A stretch of 64,000 nucleotides of DNA from Glandiceps talaboti (Eukaryota; Hemichordata; Enteropneusta; Spengelidae). Positions within the stretch are counted from its first letter, which is position 1, and each line of letters starts with the position of its first letter. Below the pieces are notes generated by a model. The model was not told where the DNA came from. It saw only the letters and a list, made by a program, of their open reading frames with translations, and made no database searches. Below are positions 1-22,753 of the stretch, one piece after another. A program made the translations under genes and the position numbers. The DNA is taken from contig NC_135551.1 of NCBI RefSeq assembly GCF_964340395.1, positions 29,992,001 to 30,056,000 on the forward strand. Direction: 5' to 3'.

Positions 1-369
1 ATTAGTTATATGTGTAACCCAAATACATGGCAAGTGTCCGTTCTCTATGGATTATACCTATCTATCACTATAAGCCATTTTACACAACTGTAAGTTTTTT
101 ACTGAGAACAAAAATGGGGAAACAGAAAAAAGGCATAATATCAACACTGTTCCCTCAATATGCATGACTATTACTGTCATTCCAGTTCATTCCAGTTCTG
201 TCAGTCTGCTTCTGCCTCTCTGTGTCTGTCTCTCGGTCTGTTTCTTTCTGTCAATCTGTCTGTCTGTCTGTCTGTCCCTCCTTCCTTCCCTCTCTCCCTC
301 TAAGATGTTAGTAAAGTAAAGAAAAAAAATCATTCTGCACAATTTTCAGAGATCATCAAATTGCCTTAC

Positions 370-10321
<9,952 letters not shown>

Positions 10322-10711
10322 GGTTTCTTGTACCTGTACTTTCACTCACCAATGATTCTATTCGCAAAACTGGATATACATCAAGCTTTAAAAGTCTGTA
10401 AAAACAACGTTGTCTGTAGTTTAGTATTTCCATGCCTTTACAAGAACTCCAACATTATTGTTGTATTCTATGAGGACTGGAGGTTTTCTTTACTGTCAAG
10501 GAAAAACAACTGATGCATATACATGTACTGTCTTTACTAATGCTAGAATTAACAGTAAGCATTTCATGAAACTTAGAATTGAATTATGGGCCTTTAAAGA
10601 CCAAAGTTCTAATTAAGATTAAAACTTGGGCGAGAAAACAGCCGTCTTGCAGAGCTATACAAAAAATTAGTCCAGCATAAAGGAATGATACTATGTAATC
10701 CATAGAGTTCC

Positions 10712-11000
10712 AGCTCTACTGATAGAGATTGAGATAAGTACTATTAGATACCTGAACCTAGCTCTACTGATAGAGATTGAGATAAGTACTATTAGATACC
10801 TGAACCTAGCTCTACTGATAGAGATTGAGATAAGTACTATTAGATACCTGAACCTAGCTCTACTGATAGAGATTGAGATAAGTACTATTAGATACCTGAA
10901 CCTAGCTCTACTGATAGAGATTGAGATAAGTACTATTAGATACCTGAACCTAGCTCTACTGATAGAGATTGAGATAAGTACTATTAGATACCTGAACCTA
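10712..11000. repeat. 48-bp tandem repeat x6 upstream of PARP4 start
   Basis: Six nearly identical 48-bp units begin AGCTCTACTGATAGAGATTG at 10712, 10760, 10808, 10856, 10904 and 10952. Each contains the imperfect palindrome CTCTACTGATAGAG. The array starts 390 bases upstream of the PARP4 start codon, so it lies in the 5' flank or a 5' UTR intron. Confidence 0.95.
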
Positions 11001-11019
11001 GAATTGAATCAAAGGTCTT

Positions 11020-11200
11020 TAAAGGGTTATGTTTCATTCACATTCACCACATTAGTGTTATCTTATCAGAAAAGCTATGAGGATTACATAGGATCATTCT
11101 TTTGCTCATGACCAACTTTTTCTATATCTCTGCCAAACAACCAATTTTTCCACCTAAATGTTATCCTAATCCAAAGTAGGCCATCTAAGTCCAAATCATC
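11020..11200 (+). repeat. Dispersed repeat, copy A (second copy at about 39,225-39,420)
   Basis: The order ACATTAGTGTTATCTTATCAG, GGATTACATAGGAT, GACCAACTTT, ACCTAAATGT and CTTAATCC-like words matches the block at 39,255-39,400 with moderate divergence. Both copies are in plus orientation. The second copy starts after GGTTTCAATCC, which resembles a tRNA B box, so a SINE is possible. Confidence 0.55.
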
Positions 11201-12149
11201 TCTGACTCGATAATAACAATAATACACGTACGTACACCTTTTGACTTTACTATACTAGGGAGCCTACATCCTTCATGCTGGCAGAATTCAACACCTGATC
11301 AAGGGACATAGTCAAAATTTGCCAGCATGAAGGGTCTATAGAGAGGACATAGTCGAACTGCTGAAAAAAAAAGCAAAAGGGTCTAGGCCATATATTTTTA
11401 TGAGCACTTTCACTTTCCAGATTTTACACTACTAGTAATTCTCTCACAAAGTAGCATACATGTAGATAAATTGCACCGCCAACAGATTTTGTCGATACTA
11501 CTACTAGTTGGACAGATGTTACATGTATGATGTAGGTTTTCATTTAATATCACATAGAATGCAACTCTTATCAAACGTTTGATCATTAAAAGTGACTGCT
11601 GGTATAATTTTAACAGTATGTCATATGTACCTTGTAAGCATGAATGTTTTTGGTAATACAGAGAAAGAGCTGACACAGCATGTACGTGCATGTCATGTCA
11701 CTCCATGACTGTGTTGATGACGCCACCTTTCGTTTTCTGTAAAATGCTATTCATAGCTGTATTGACCAATTCACCTTCCCTATTTGGCCAATGACCATGA
11801 TTTGTGGAAAAATCATATGGCAGTCAAGATAAAGATAAAACCTAGATCTTTCAGCAAGCAATTTAATTGTTACGTTTTTCTATGGTTTAGTGAAAAGTGG
11901 GCAAATAAATATGTAATATGTGAATCGAATCTGTTTACTTCCGCGTGGTTTTGTGGATTTATGAAACTCACGTCTTCATGAACAAACCGTTATAACGTTA
12001 CATTAATACTGTAACTTCCACCTTTCGCAAATTGTCGGGTTATCATGGAGGTAGAAACGTAGAAACACATCCTACGTCCCTGGGCGGGTCTAGATCTAGC
12101 TGCAATAATCGTAGCTTTATTTTTTTTATTTTGGATCTTTTTTCACTCC

Positions 12150-12182
12150 GGGTTTGCACTCAAAACTTTTGAGTGCAAACCC
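12150..12182. repeat. Perfect 33-bp palindrome
   Basis: Two 16-base arms (GGGTTTGCACTCAAAA and its exact complement) flank a single C. Flanking bases on both sides (CTCC / GGAG) extend the pairing after a mismatch. It could form a cruciform or be the core of a decayed inverted-repeat element. Confidence 0.9.
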
Positions 12183-12917
12183 TGGAGCCAAAAATGCTCA
12201 AATTCATTGCAACTAGACTAACTCTAGTCCTGTTGTATGCGAATGGACATGACCATGATGACGTCGAAATCGCAGACGGGACTCGAGTCGGACTATAGCT
12301 GCATGCAGTATGCTGTCCCTCAATCAGACTGTCTGACTAAGTGCCGAAGCGGACCACACAACCATAAAGCTCACCATCCAACCGAAACGAAAGCTGTGGT
12401 GTTTAAAGTGTATAACCTACAAGCCCACTTGTTGATGAGATCAGAGATGTTACTGTTAACTTTCAATTGCAACTTGCAAGTTCGATGATAGAATCTAGAG
12501 AAGGTGTATGAGAAGTGTTACCTACCGTACTTCGGTGAGTTATCTGCGATGTGCTATACACTGCTAATACATGACAGAGTTATACCCTGGCTCTAACCAG
12601 TTTAGCTCAGTGGTGACAAGTGGACCTGTTTTGCTGACTCAATTTCCTCGTTTAGAAAATGACGTCATAGTTCCTTGTTGCGTGTGACGCGTCGATAGCA
12701 TGTGAAAGCTAAGTTATGACTGTATGGCTGGTGCACGGTGACATGACACAAGGTGTGATGATAAACTTCCGGGTGACCTGACAACGCTGTTATCGGGGCA
12801 AAGGTCAACAACCTCATATGCAAATTAGACTTGGCACGGATAATACTGCTTTTGCTCCCGTCTTGCTTGTTTACGCGTACGTTGATATATATAAAATACC
12901 ATTTATACCAATTTTGT

Positions 12918-12918
12918 T

Positions 12919-12959
<41 letters not shown>
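12918..12959. repeat. (ATC)n microsatellite
   Basis: About 14 uninterrupted ATC units in the PARP4-akirin interval. Confidence 0.95.
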
Positions 12960-13616
12960 AATCTGTCTCCATCATTAAAGTACTGCTACATAATAATGTA
13001 TATTAACCAATAAAGAATCTGACTTTTTGGAATAATAGTTGACATTTTGTACAAAATAACTGCATTATGAATGAAATAATGAATTTCAGAAATGAACATT
13101 TTACCCGTATTAGACTCTAGTATTACAAATGTTTACCTTACATAAAATAAAACAGACCGGTGACTCGTCTCATATGCGATTAATTATACGGTAGTCTCTC
13201 ACGTAGGTTCTAGAACACAGGCACTTGTTTTCCGGAATGTTTCTATCAGAATACCATAAAATGTTGATAATAATATTAATATCGATAATATTGACGTGTT
13301 TTAGCTAATTGTATATAAAAGGGGTAAAATAACAGAAGAAAAAGGTGGAAGGAGACTCCGAACACCATCAATGTTAAATATATGAACGACATTGCATTTA
13401 CCATGTAACCAACTATGGGTTAGGGTCAATCAATCAATATTTTTGTGTTCAATATTTTTGTGTTCAATCAATATTTTTCCATGCTGGTTCAGACTTGATT
13501 ATTTTTTTTCAGTATTGATAAATTGTTGTGATTGCGCAAGTCCACTCATCGCAAGATTTATTCTGATAGAAACATTCCGATACATATCTCGGGGAAACAA
13601 TACATGTGTTCTATAG

Positions 13617-13719
13617 TCTAGAGCCTTCTAAACTGGTACAGTATTACGTATTAAAAAATTTATTAATGGTATTAGTAATGAAGTTTTTAATACGTAATAC
13701 CTGAGTTTAGAACTCTAGA
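13617..13719. mobile_element. Small fold-back element (about 103 bp)
   Basis: Outer arms TCTAGAGCCTTCTAAACT and the complement-like GAGTTTAGAACTCTAGA enclose inner arms CAGTATTACGTATTAAAAA and TTTTTAATACGTAATACCTG. The centre is AT-rich. No coding content; it resembles a MITE with imperfect arms, and no clear target duplication was identified. Confidence 0.6.
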
Positions 13720-13938
13720 TTAGTGTTCTAGAACTTAGAAGCAAACACACGTCACAAAACACTGTTTGTTTGTTTTTACAGAAGTACAGTTCAATACAAT
13801 TATGGTGGTATTTATATACAATTTATATCTACTTTATATCATTTATACTGTGGTAAAACTTTAATATCAAAGTCTATCATCTTACATGTAGCTGTACGTC
13901 AAAAGAAAACAAACTGTGTAATCTCAGAGCTGTTCACC

Positions 13939-13984
13939 TCTACCATAGACCCTCCACCTTCACCATGTTGGTGGAGGGTCTATG
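13939..13984. repeat. Hairpin with GC-rich stem
   Basis: CATAGACCCTCCACC and its exact complement GGTGGAGGGTCTATG flank an 11-base loop. It stands out against the AT-rich flanks. Confidence 0.85.
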
Positions 13985-14301
13985 CCTCTACATATCATTG
14001 ATATATGCGATCCAATAACTCAGACCAACAAGTTGGCATTATCCCTGGTATTGTCGGAGCACGCGCATACATCCAGAGCTACGTTATATGATCAAGGTGC
14101 ATTCATTAATTACAAAGGGGTGGAGAATTAAACGCAGTCTGCAATGTGGCCCGGCCTCACCGCGTCCATTTTCTAAAAAGAAAATGACACTCCATCAATT
14201 TCATGAACCCCTCCCCAGGGGGTAAATGTCCAATTAAAAGTAACCGGTCTGCTGGTACTCAACCGTGGTGATTCTATTCCACCGCTGCCACCACTGTGAC
14301 A

Positions 14302-14503
14302 CAATCTGATTAAAATCTGATGTTAGATAGGCTGGTTTTCCTGTATTTACCTTTATTTCATCGTTATTGCGTCTTTTACGTTAGTTTTTTTAGAAAAGGC
14401 GTTCGTCCAGGGAAAAAAAACTAACGTAAAAGACGCAATAACGATGAAATAAAGGTAAATACAGGAAAACCAGCCTATCTAACATCAGATTTTAATCAGA
14501 TTG
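14302..14503. mobile_element. Fold-back MITE, copy 1 (CAATCTGATTAAAATC termini)
   Basis: A 202-bp element with almost perfectly complementary arms of about 90 bases around a 20-base spacer. Ends are CAATCTGATTAAAATCTGAT and its complement. The element is bracketed by the 10-bp direct duplication CACTGTGACA (14,292-14,301 and 14,504-14,513), a clean target duplication. Two relatives with the same termini lie at 53,040 and 53,694. It has no coding capacity. Terminal repeats plus 9-10-bp duplications are most like Mutator-type non-autonomous elements; this assignment is inference. Confidence 0.92.
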
Positions 14504-15378
14504 CACTGTGACATCGACTATCATTAAATGGCACTGTACGCTTCCTTCAATTCTACAAGTTGCGCGATCATAGAAACAAGTGTAATTTTACCCCTTTCAT
14601 ATACAGTTGGCTAAACATGTCAATATTATCGATATTTGATTGTATTCTGACAAAAACATTCTGATAGTGATACATATCTCGGGAAACAAGTGCCTGTGTG
14701 GAGGATCCCCTGGCCAGAGACAAGACAGATGATCTATTCACATTGAATGGCCCGAGATCATTACCCCCGTTCATGACATTATCCCAAATGTGTAACACAT
14801 TCCCCTTTCCTTTTTCTCCTATGAAACTCACTCCTCTCCTAACGCTCCAAATAACATTGGCTGGCATTGTACGCACGGTGATAGAGTGGCAGCGGTGACA
14901 TGGGGCAAAGGTGGTGTCGTAGTAGTGGCAATTGATGGATGCCAAAACCAGAACACAATACAACGTTAGATGATAAAATTAGCTATAATAAAATATAACC
15001 CTCTTTTGATTTCATTTTCTTAGATGTGGCCCTGTTCCCGAGACCTAATCTGAACCCCCCTCCCCTCCATGCCCATCCTCATTGCACTGTCCCCGGCCCT
15101 CCCCTATGAAGGCTCCCTAACATGCATTTGGTTTGCTCGGATGTTGACTGTGTTGGTTAAATCTGAGGTTCTATATAGCAATGTATATAGGATTACCGGA
15201 TCTTGTTATTATTTTCATTTATTCTTTTGTCTTGGCTCTTTTTTTTCATAGAAATAATGTAATACAAAAGACAACCCGCAGTTGTCACCCCTGTTGCGCC
15301 CCCATGCATGCCTTGATATCGACGGTTAGTTCATTCATTCAAAACGAGGCTGTATAATGTTTAGGTTTTCATCGTGAG

Positions 15379-15386
15379 GCCATCTT
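15379..15386 (-). promoter_or_regulatory. YY1-like motif upstream of akirin
   Basis: AAGATGGC on the minus strand, about 215 bases upstream of the akirin start codon. Only the motif is seen; promoter function is inferred from position. Confidence 0.3.
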
Positions 15387-15597
15387 GAAATTCGAAGATT
15401 GCGTTGTGTGGATGGTAGTGCTGTATTGGTTGGATTATCCATCACCATCGACTGTTTCGTTTGCAGAATCTTTCCAGAAATATCATATTGACACTCAGGA
15501 ATAATAGTCCTACCGGTCGTACTTGTTTTGTTGTGCAACGCGTCGTCGTTTGTGGGTTGTTTTTGGTGCAAAAGACTGCTATCCTCACAGAGTCAAA

Positions 15598-18500
15598 ATG
15601 GCCTGTGGTGCTACGTTAAAACGGACATTAGATTTCGATCCACTACATAGTCCATCGCCGTCTCCAAAAAGACGAAGATGTGTGCCTCTCATACCACCAA
15701 CAACGCCACAGACAAAGCAACATCAGTTAGAACCATCACCTTTTGGTCAGATTTCGCCAAAATTAACACCAGGTAAGACCGGAAGGAGACAAAGAGTTGA
15801 AGCCACTGCGGCCATTGTACTCGAACCAAACGGTTCAAATCGACCAAACAAGCCGAGATCATTTAAATAGCGTCATTTTGCAAGTTTCAGCCTGTTGAGA
15901 TTTACATCATTGTTTTTCTAGCAACGCATTTTACGCCTCTGTGTACTAGAAATAGTTCTGGTGGATCGCATGTTCCGATGTGCTGCCTATTCAGTGTAAA
16001 ATTCGTCGAATTTTTTTAGGCGCAGACGACAACGTAAACCGTAAACGCCAATTTTGCATTTGCGTGACTTGGAATGAAATTTGTAACCATCAGGCACGAC
16101 AGTTGACGTCGTCTAAACAGAAATCTTTTGTTCGTGGATCAAATATCTGTTGGCAAGTAAACTTTTTCTTTACATGCCGATTCTCAGATGGTCCTTAATA
16201 CAGAGGAAAAGAATATCACATGTACAGATGTACACTCACCTGGAGACGGGTTAAGTTGAACAGAAATCAGAATATCAGATTTCAAATGCAAGCCATGGAG
16301 GTATAGGTTTTAAAGCCCAAAGGAGATAGGTCCATGCATAGGCTAACGACTGAACCCCATATGCATTTTTGGAATTGTGATGTCAGGAACTGTGTCATAT
16401 AATTATACATCCTTGATTATTACAGTCATGTTTTACAACTGATAACCATGCCTTACATGTAAAACAGCAGGCATCAACTATCATCCAGTGTGGGCATAGG
16501 GAAAGTTATCCGGCCAAAGGTTATTGAATTTCACCTAAAATAGGCTAAAGCCAATCATGGCAGTAGAATGTACCTCCATGAACCTCTGTAACAATTTCTG
16601 AATAGGAATTTCTCGGTGAAATTCAACATAAACTTGCTATTTCTTTATGTATATATGCAACTGCTCTGTTATGTCAAATCTTAGTTTGAAATAGGTATTT
16701 GCAGCTTTGACAGTCTTTATCACTGATACATTGATAGGGTGTGACCTTGTCAGAGCACTTAGGCTGTTGGCCTGGTACATTATTCCCAAAGTACTGTAAT
16801 TTCACACCGGGGAATTTTTTAAGAGATTTGCTTTGTTTTCATATAAGACTGTCAATTTCCCAATGGAATTGATGTCAGACTTTGATGTAAAAAATCTGCC
16901 TGTTTTTTTTTTATCCAGAACTTGAAGCAGACAGATGAGATATAATGACATTGAAAAAGATTGTTTCATGTTTTCATGTCTTTTCAGAACAACTATCAAG
17001 TAGTGTAATGCTAGAATGGAGACGGATGCAAAGGCGAAAAAGACTAGCAACTGCATTTACAAGTAGCAGCAGTACTTCCACTAGTCAAGCTCAAATACCA
17101 AATCCAATAATGCCACATGTATCATTATCGGCGCCCTCATCCTCAGCAAGTCTTGGTCATGGTAGTCACTTACTACAGACACTCGCCCCTTCAGTCACAG
17201 CACCAGTGTCACCAAGTACATCTCCTTCCCGCAAAGAGCAACCTCTATTTACATTGAGACAGGTGATAATGTTGTGTGAAAGAATACTGAAAGAGAGAGA
17301 AGAACACATAAAAGAAGAATATGACAGAACACTGACATGCAAACTTGCAGGTAAGTTTCCTTCAGTGATGTCAAGATCATTGACATTTTATAAGTTGTCA
17401 AAACTCTCCATATTTTGTGAAAAGGCTAAGTGTTTTGCACATACATTTGACCTAGTCCTGTGTTTACATCATTTGCCAAGTGTTCACAGAGTTGTTTACC
17501 TGCATAATAAGTAGTCCATTATTATGTTAATGAACCACTTTTCTTGTTGAACCCTTGCTAGGGGTGGTTGATAATCTAATGGTATTGATTTTTAGTTACT
17601 TAAACATTGTATACCCAATAAATAATTCATTTCCACATTATAAAGCTCAATACTAAAATCTATTGAGCTAAATAAACTAGGGGGTAGTAGTGATCCAAAA
17701 AATACCCAACTGTCCCTCTGTTCAGAATGATGATGTAAACAAACTTATTATTTGATGGCACATTGAACTGTTAGTTGTATTCTCTTCAGCTGATTAATTT
17801 GCTGTCTCAAAATTCTGTTTAGTGGTGATGGTAGAAGGAATATGCGGAAATGATAAGAACATGCTTATTGATTTTACTACAACACAGATGATGGTACTAT
17901 CGAAACATTTTTGTAACACTTTAAAATACAAAGGAATGAAATATCAGTCATTTTAGTTGCAGTATGGCAGTAACATGATGAGCATGTATTAATAATAAAT
18001 GACTTTGATAATAATGACTGTCTGTAATGTATTGCTTCAGACGCTGGGTAATATGAAATGGATTGTATGCATTAGTGTGCAATCCCTTGGCAGTAGAAAA
18101 TTGTGATGTGAATTGAGAGGTATAACCTTGTAGTCATCACTGCAGTTAATAACCTCTGTGCATCCAGTCAGCCATTCTCATGTTGCTATCGTTAGGATAA
18201 TGAAGTCCACAAATAGCTGCCATTTTGGTGGTATAATGTATTGTAATTATACAATGCAGGATTTTGATGTTAAGAGACAGTAAGCTGTTTCAAGTGCCTT
18301 GGGCTGTATTATTACACTTGGCAGGGAACCAACATTGAACAAGTTAATTGGAGAAAAAATGAAAGTACTCATTTTTTTTCTCAGACTATTCATCTTACTT
18401 CACAAAAGACCAGTATTTAAATTAAAGCAAATTATCCCATGATTCATAAAAATACTGAGCAGTACCGTACATCATTTGACATTTGCTGTTACTGTATATA

Positions 18501-19841
18501 CATATATACAAGACAGTTCCTGTGGGAAAACTAAATCTATATAAGTCATATGAAGAAATGGTTCAACTCATCTAGTTTGACGGCTTGTTGCACAGCTTAC
18601 TGATATTTACAATGACTGTTGTTTGCAAGACCTGATATTCTTTTGTTAATGGTAACTCACTAACTTTTAAGTAAATTATGGATTGTAATAGATAGGGCCG
18701 CTATAACAAGTTGGTCAGAAGCCATGATAGAAACCTCAACAAAATGTTTTCAGTGTAGTTGATGAGATCACATTGCTCCTTGAAATTGATAGTGTATGTC
18801 ATAATTTTTATCTGTAGAACAATATGAAGCTTTCTTGAAGTTCAACCATGATCAACTTCATAGAAGATTTGGTGAGACAGCTGCTAGTTGTAAGTATATT
18901 GTTATACCACTCAAATTTCAAACTAAGACCTTGTTTTCTTGTTGTTTTTCATTTCCAGGCTCTTGCTTTCATGCTTACATTCCCAAAAGAGTTTGGGAAT
19001 GTAATATATATATTACATTGGAGAATATTTGATTGGAGAAGATGTCTCAGTAGTAGTTAAGTACTTGAGTCTTGCCACCTGATAACCCTGACTACCCAAA
19101 CAATCTTTGAGTACTTCAGGATAGCATCACTGCACAGCTGCCAAAACTACTTCATTGGCCCTTTATTAAACCAGTGTTACCAAAGAGAATGATTGTACAC
19201 TAAAGCTAGTGTATTAAGTATTATAGGGTTAAACTTATTGGTCAGTTACCATTTATCCTCGTTTTGATTACATTATAGAAGCTGGTCGTTGAGAAGGCTA
19301 GGAATGTTGTAAACTATTTTCTCTTTGTTCAGTGTTAATGTAAATATCAAAATAGTGGTCCCTTACAATGTCATGCAATCTTTGGCGAATTTACCTACAT
19401 ACTGCATTGATAAAAAGAAACTCCCCACTAAATCATTTTCACTTTACCAAGTATATTTATCATCTTTTAGCATTGAGCTTGTGATCAAAATTGTTTTGGT
19501 TTTCTGTCATCACAAGAACAACTTCCATAGTTACAGCTGACCTCTAGGTGGCAGTATGATAAGTCATAGATGTTAGGTAGTTTGGTGCCCCTTGTATCAC
19601 ATTCTCTCAGGTTATATTGGGATTGAAGTATCTGATGTTGATAACTATAGTTGGCTGATGATACCGCCACCTAGAGGCCAGCCATAACTATGTAATTTGT
19701 CATTCTGATCAGGATTGTTGACCAAGACAGATAAAAAATTCAGTGCTAAAAAAATTTAAAATTGCATGTGTTATATAACCTCTGTAATTCATTCGATTTG
19801 CCAAGCTGATAAACATATTTTTCTTTACAGATGTTTCCTGA
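15598..19841 (+). CDS. akirin: Akirin, complete
   Basis: Four coding exons: 15598-15772, 16988-17350, 18818-18889 and 19831-19841, GT-AG with phases 1, 1, 1, giving 206 aa, close to the family's usual length of about 200. The N-terminus [16 protein letters not shown] is the akirin signature. A clustered basic signal SPKRRRC (about residues 22-28) is the nuclear localisation signal, and EPSPFG follows. The conserved C-terminal half contains [20 protein letters not shown] and [18 protein letters not shown]. The last exon supplies only Tyr-Val-Ser and the stop, giving the invariant -SYVS end. Known role: a small nuclear cofactor linking transcription factors (NF-kB/Relish, Twist) to chromatin remodelling in innate immunity and development, and to proteasome import. 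The serine-rich middle (exon 2) is the variable part. Start choice is fixed by the N-terminal match. Confidence 0.97.
15773..16987 (+). other. Akirin intron 1
   Basis: 1.2 kb with GT-AG ends. No second gene, RNA gene or repeat was recognised inside it. Confidence 0.85.
17351..18817 (+). other. Akirin intron 2
   Basis: 1.5 kb, AT-rich, with GT-AG ends. Nothing else recognised. Confidence 0.85.
19526..19692. mobile_element. Fold-back element in akirin intron 3
   Basis: Imperfect inverted arms: CATAGTTACAGCTGACCTCT then AGGTGGCAGTATGAT on the left, ATGATACCGCCACCTAGAGG then CCAGCCATAACTATG on the right. The arms are about 35 bases with an approximately 97-base centre. Looks like a decayed MITE; no convincing target duplication. 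Confidence 0.6.
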
Positions 19842-22000
19842 AGTATTCTGCTATTAGTGATTGTGAAGAGGACATGAAGTTCCTACGCTGTCACATCAAG
19901 TGACCTCAGTAGAAGACTCAAAACTTTATGTATACTACAATAACCCTTTTTATTTCATATTTTACCAATAAGACACTGTAAAATGTTGTATAAATTTACA
20001 TACAAAAATACTGGCCAGTTGCACAAGGTAGATCTTAGGTAATGTCTTGACACGAGATACACTGATAGAGGGTTATTACATGTTTTCTATTCTCTGGACA
20101 GTGCTTTGTTCAGCCATTCATGGGCAATTGTACTTGGTTATCATTAAAAACAAAATGTTTTTCACACACACAAAAGTCAGTTTAAGTAGACTGCCACTGT
20201 TTATATATGATTTTTACATTGTTTTCCTTGATCTAGACGGACAAAAGAGATAGAAATTTGTTCTAAGTTGACCAAAAACCCAAATTTTTAGTTCTCTTTA
20301 TGTATGTTTTATTTTGAACCTTTATTATCCTGTGGACATTATCTAGGGATGTTTGGGTGGGTTGGGGTGTATATTTGTAATCTATCAAATATTTGTAGGA
20401 CTGATACTATGGATACAGAAGATCAAGGCAGTTCTGAAATATGATGGGAGAGTACTTCTATCGGCTTGCATGCATGTGACAATTTGTATATGGGGGGAGG
20501 GGCATTTGAGGGCTACTCTAATTTGTGGCTTTTGTGACAAGACTGTCAGCACCTCCTCAAACTGTGTAATGGACAGGCAATTGTGACAACATATTTGTGT
20601 GTTGACAACAAACATGTGAACCGATTTGATTAATCTTCCATCACATTATGGTTATTCACTTGACTAGTCTGAGCAAGAGTAACAACACTAAAGTAAATGA
20701 TGCATGCAGCAAATATATGTAGACAAAAGTTACATGTGTTCAAAAACTTTATAAGATTTGACATACTATTTTTGTGTTAAACTACCAATAGTCTATTTGA
20801 CAACACCATCAACGGCTTTTTTGTGCATTTTGAGAACTAGACTAGACACTTCACTTGGTGCTACTGTATCAATACTTCCTTAGATATTTGCCCAACAAAC
20901 CCAAAGTTAGATTGTGAATTCACATACCAACTGACTCGCTCATCCATCGTGAAATCTTTTCTTTTGTGATTGGCTGTTCCGGTATGTGAACTGTTTATGT
21001 AACACTTTATCCTTACTGATTTATCTCGTATAATGATGCCATTGACATCTGACACTCGCACAGGTAGATATAAAACCTAGTATGAATTTGTAACCTGTTT
21101 TCTGGCTGACTGCTTCATTAATGTAAAATATTAAATGACTAAGCAAGTGTTGAGAGGACAATCCACCAGTGAAAATCCACCAAGTGAAGGGATTAGGCTA
21201 GGTGAGAACAGAACAGTTTCTACAACTTGCCCAACCATCTGTTTGGCTAGCAGAGAAAGGTCTGTACAACCTTAGCAGCTGTCACTGGAACTATTTTGTC
21301 ATCTTTGTTCCTGTATTCAACTTGCATGTTGTACTTGCTGAAACATGCATCATCAAAGCCTGTGTGTGTCCAACAGATTTACAATTGTTGACAAACTTTA
21401 GCATTTATACTGTCTATGCACAGTTATCGGACCACTGTGTAAACACAATGTTAATGACTAGCAGACAGATACTTCAGCTGATACAAAAGATGATGCCTAT
21501 CTCATTGATGGTGGAATATTTTTGAATGGGCATAAGATGAAAGTTAGAGCTACTATGACATTGAGAATTCATTTTAATGTACTCTTATGATATCGAGATA
21601 TGTACAACCATGTCTGTCATTTTCTTCATTTGAAGTGTGTGCTTTTGACGAAACAGGAAAGAGAAATCTGCAGTTTTGTGACAACCTACAAGTTCTAAGA
21701 GACAGATTAACGATGAAGGGGAGCATATTGTAATATGCAACTTTGATAAAAGTTAAAACTTTAGAAAATAAATTAAGTAGCCTGTTAACACTTTGTTTTA
21801 TGCGTTAGTTTTTAGAAGTTACTTGCTACCATGGTGATTCTGTTCTATGAGTGACTGTGGTGGTGATATTTTTATTTTTTTCCATGTAACTTTGTAAGTT
21901 AGTGTAGTTGTAGTCATGAATGTAGGCAGTTTGTAAATAACAAAGAAACCACAATGTCTTTGTTATCAGTTGCCAATAAAGTTTCTTGGGACAAAGTATC
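19842..22000 (+). other. Akirin 3' UTR (likely)
   Basis: About 2.1 kb without coding structure after the akirin stop. The canonical signal AATAAA at 21,975-21,980 is followed by a GT-rich stretch (TATCTGTTGTTTCTTGTC), a good polyadenylation context. An earlier AATAAA at about 21,769 may give a slightly shorter form. Confidence 0.55.
21975..21980 (+). promoter_or_regulatory. Akirin polyadenylation signal candidate
   Basis: AATAAA with a GT-rich downstream element, 2.1 kb after the akirin stop. Confidence 0.6.
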
Positions 22001-22177
22001 TGTTGTTTCTTGTCTCCTCATTGTAGACTTTATGGTATGTCTTGCCAACTTTTGATGATTGTTGTCTTTGTTACATATTTATGTTAATATTGCTATAATC
22101 AAAAACCCTTTCTGTGTAAAGTGAGGTTGTGATATTAGCAGCTAAATCATAGACATGTACGATGGATATCCACAAAT

Positions 22178-22318
22178 AGTGAAGATGTATGTCCCAGTCT
22201 TGTGCTACATGCAATAATTTGTGAAGACCTTACTGTTTCATAATACAGTGAAGATGTATGTCCCAGTCTTGTGGTACATGCAATAATTTGTGAAGACCAT
22301 ACTGTTTCATAAATGTTA
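22178..22318. repeat. Two-copy tandem duplication (about 69 bp)
   Basis: AGTGAAGATGTATGTCCCAG through CATACTGTTTCATAA occurs twice head to tail with only two or three differences. Downstream of akirin. Confidence 0.85.
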
Positions 22319-22753
22319 TAAAGTAGAATACTGTGACAGTGTCGTTACATCATTTTTATACAGCCTTCAGTTGTGTTACTGTTTACAGACAATAGTGAGG
22401 TGCAAGTGTGTGATCACGTTAGTATTTGATGGGATGTATGTGTGGATGCATCCTCGCAAACCACAGCCTCTTTTACGGCACTTGCAGAAAGAAATAACAG
22501 CTCTGGTTTGCGAGAATGCTGTGGATGTAACTTAATACCATAGGGCTGGTTTCTAGTTCTTGTATGAGCTTGAGAAGTACACTAAGACAGTAATGTCTTT
22601 GTATAAATAGCCACATTCAAGACGCTTGATGAGCGCGGTGCAGACCCAGGCTGTGTTGTCACTAGGTTTGCCTTAATTTGTTAGTCTCCCTCAATGGAAG
22701 GACTATTACGATGGGCTCCATCTGTCCATGCATCTATATTACATCATTTCTTA

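Larger units (their letters stand above)
10322..15597. other. Gene-poor interval between divergent PARP4 and akirin
   Basis: No supported coding exon in about 5.3 kb; open frames here are short and lack family resemblance or codon-like texture. The interval must hold both promoters. It contains the 48-bp array, a dispersed repeat copy (about 11,020-11,200), a perfect palindrome (12,150-12,182), an (ATC)n tract (12,918-12,959), several hairpins and a fold-back MITE (14,302-14,503). Confidence 0.7.

Noticed and set aside
15523-15597. Extended akirin N-terminus starting at an upstream ATG at 15,523
   Set aside because: The family's invariant [11 protein letters not shown] starts at 15,598; the upstream residues do not resemble akirin.
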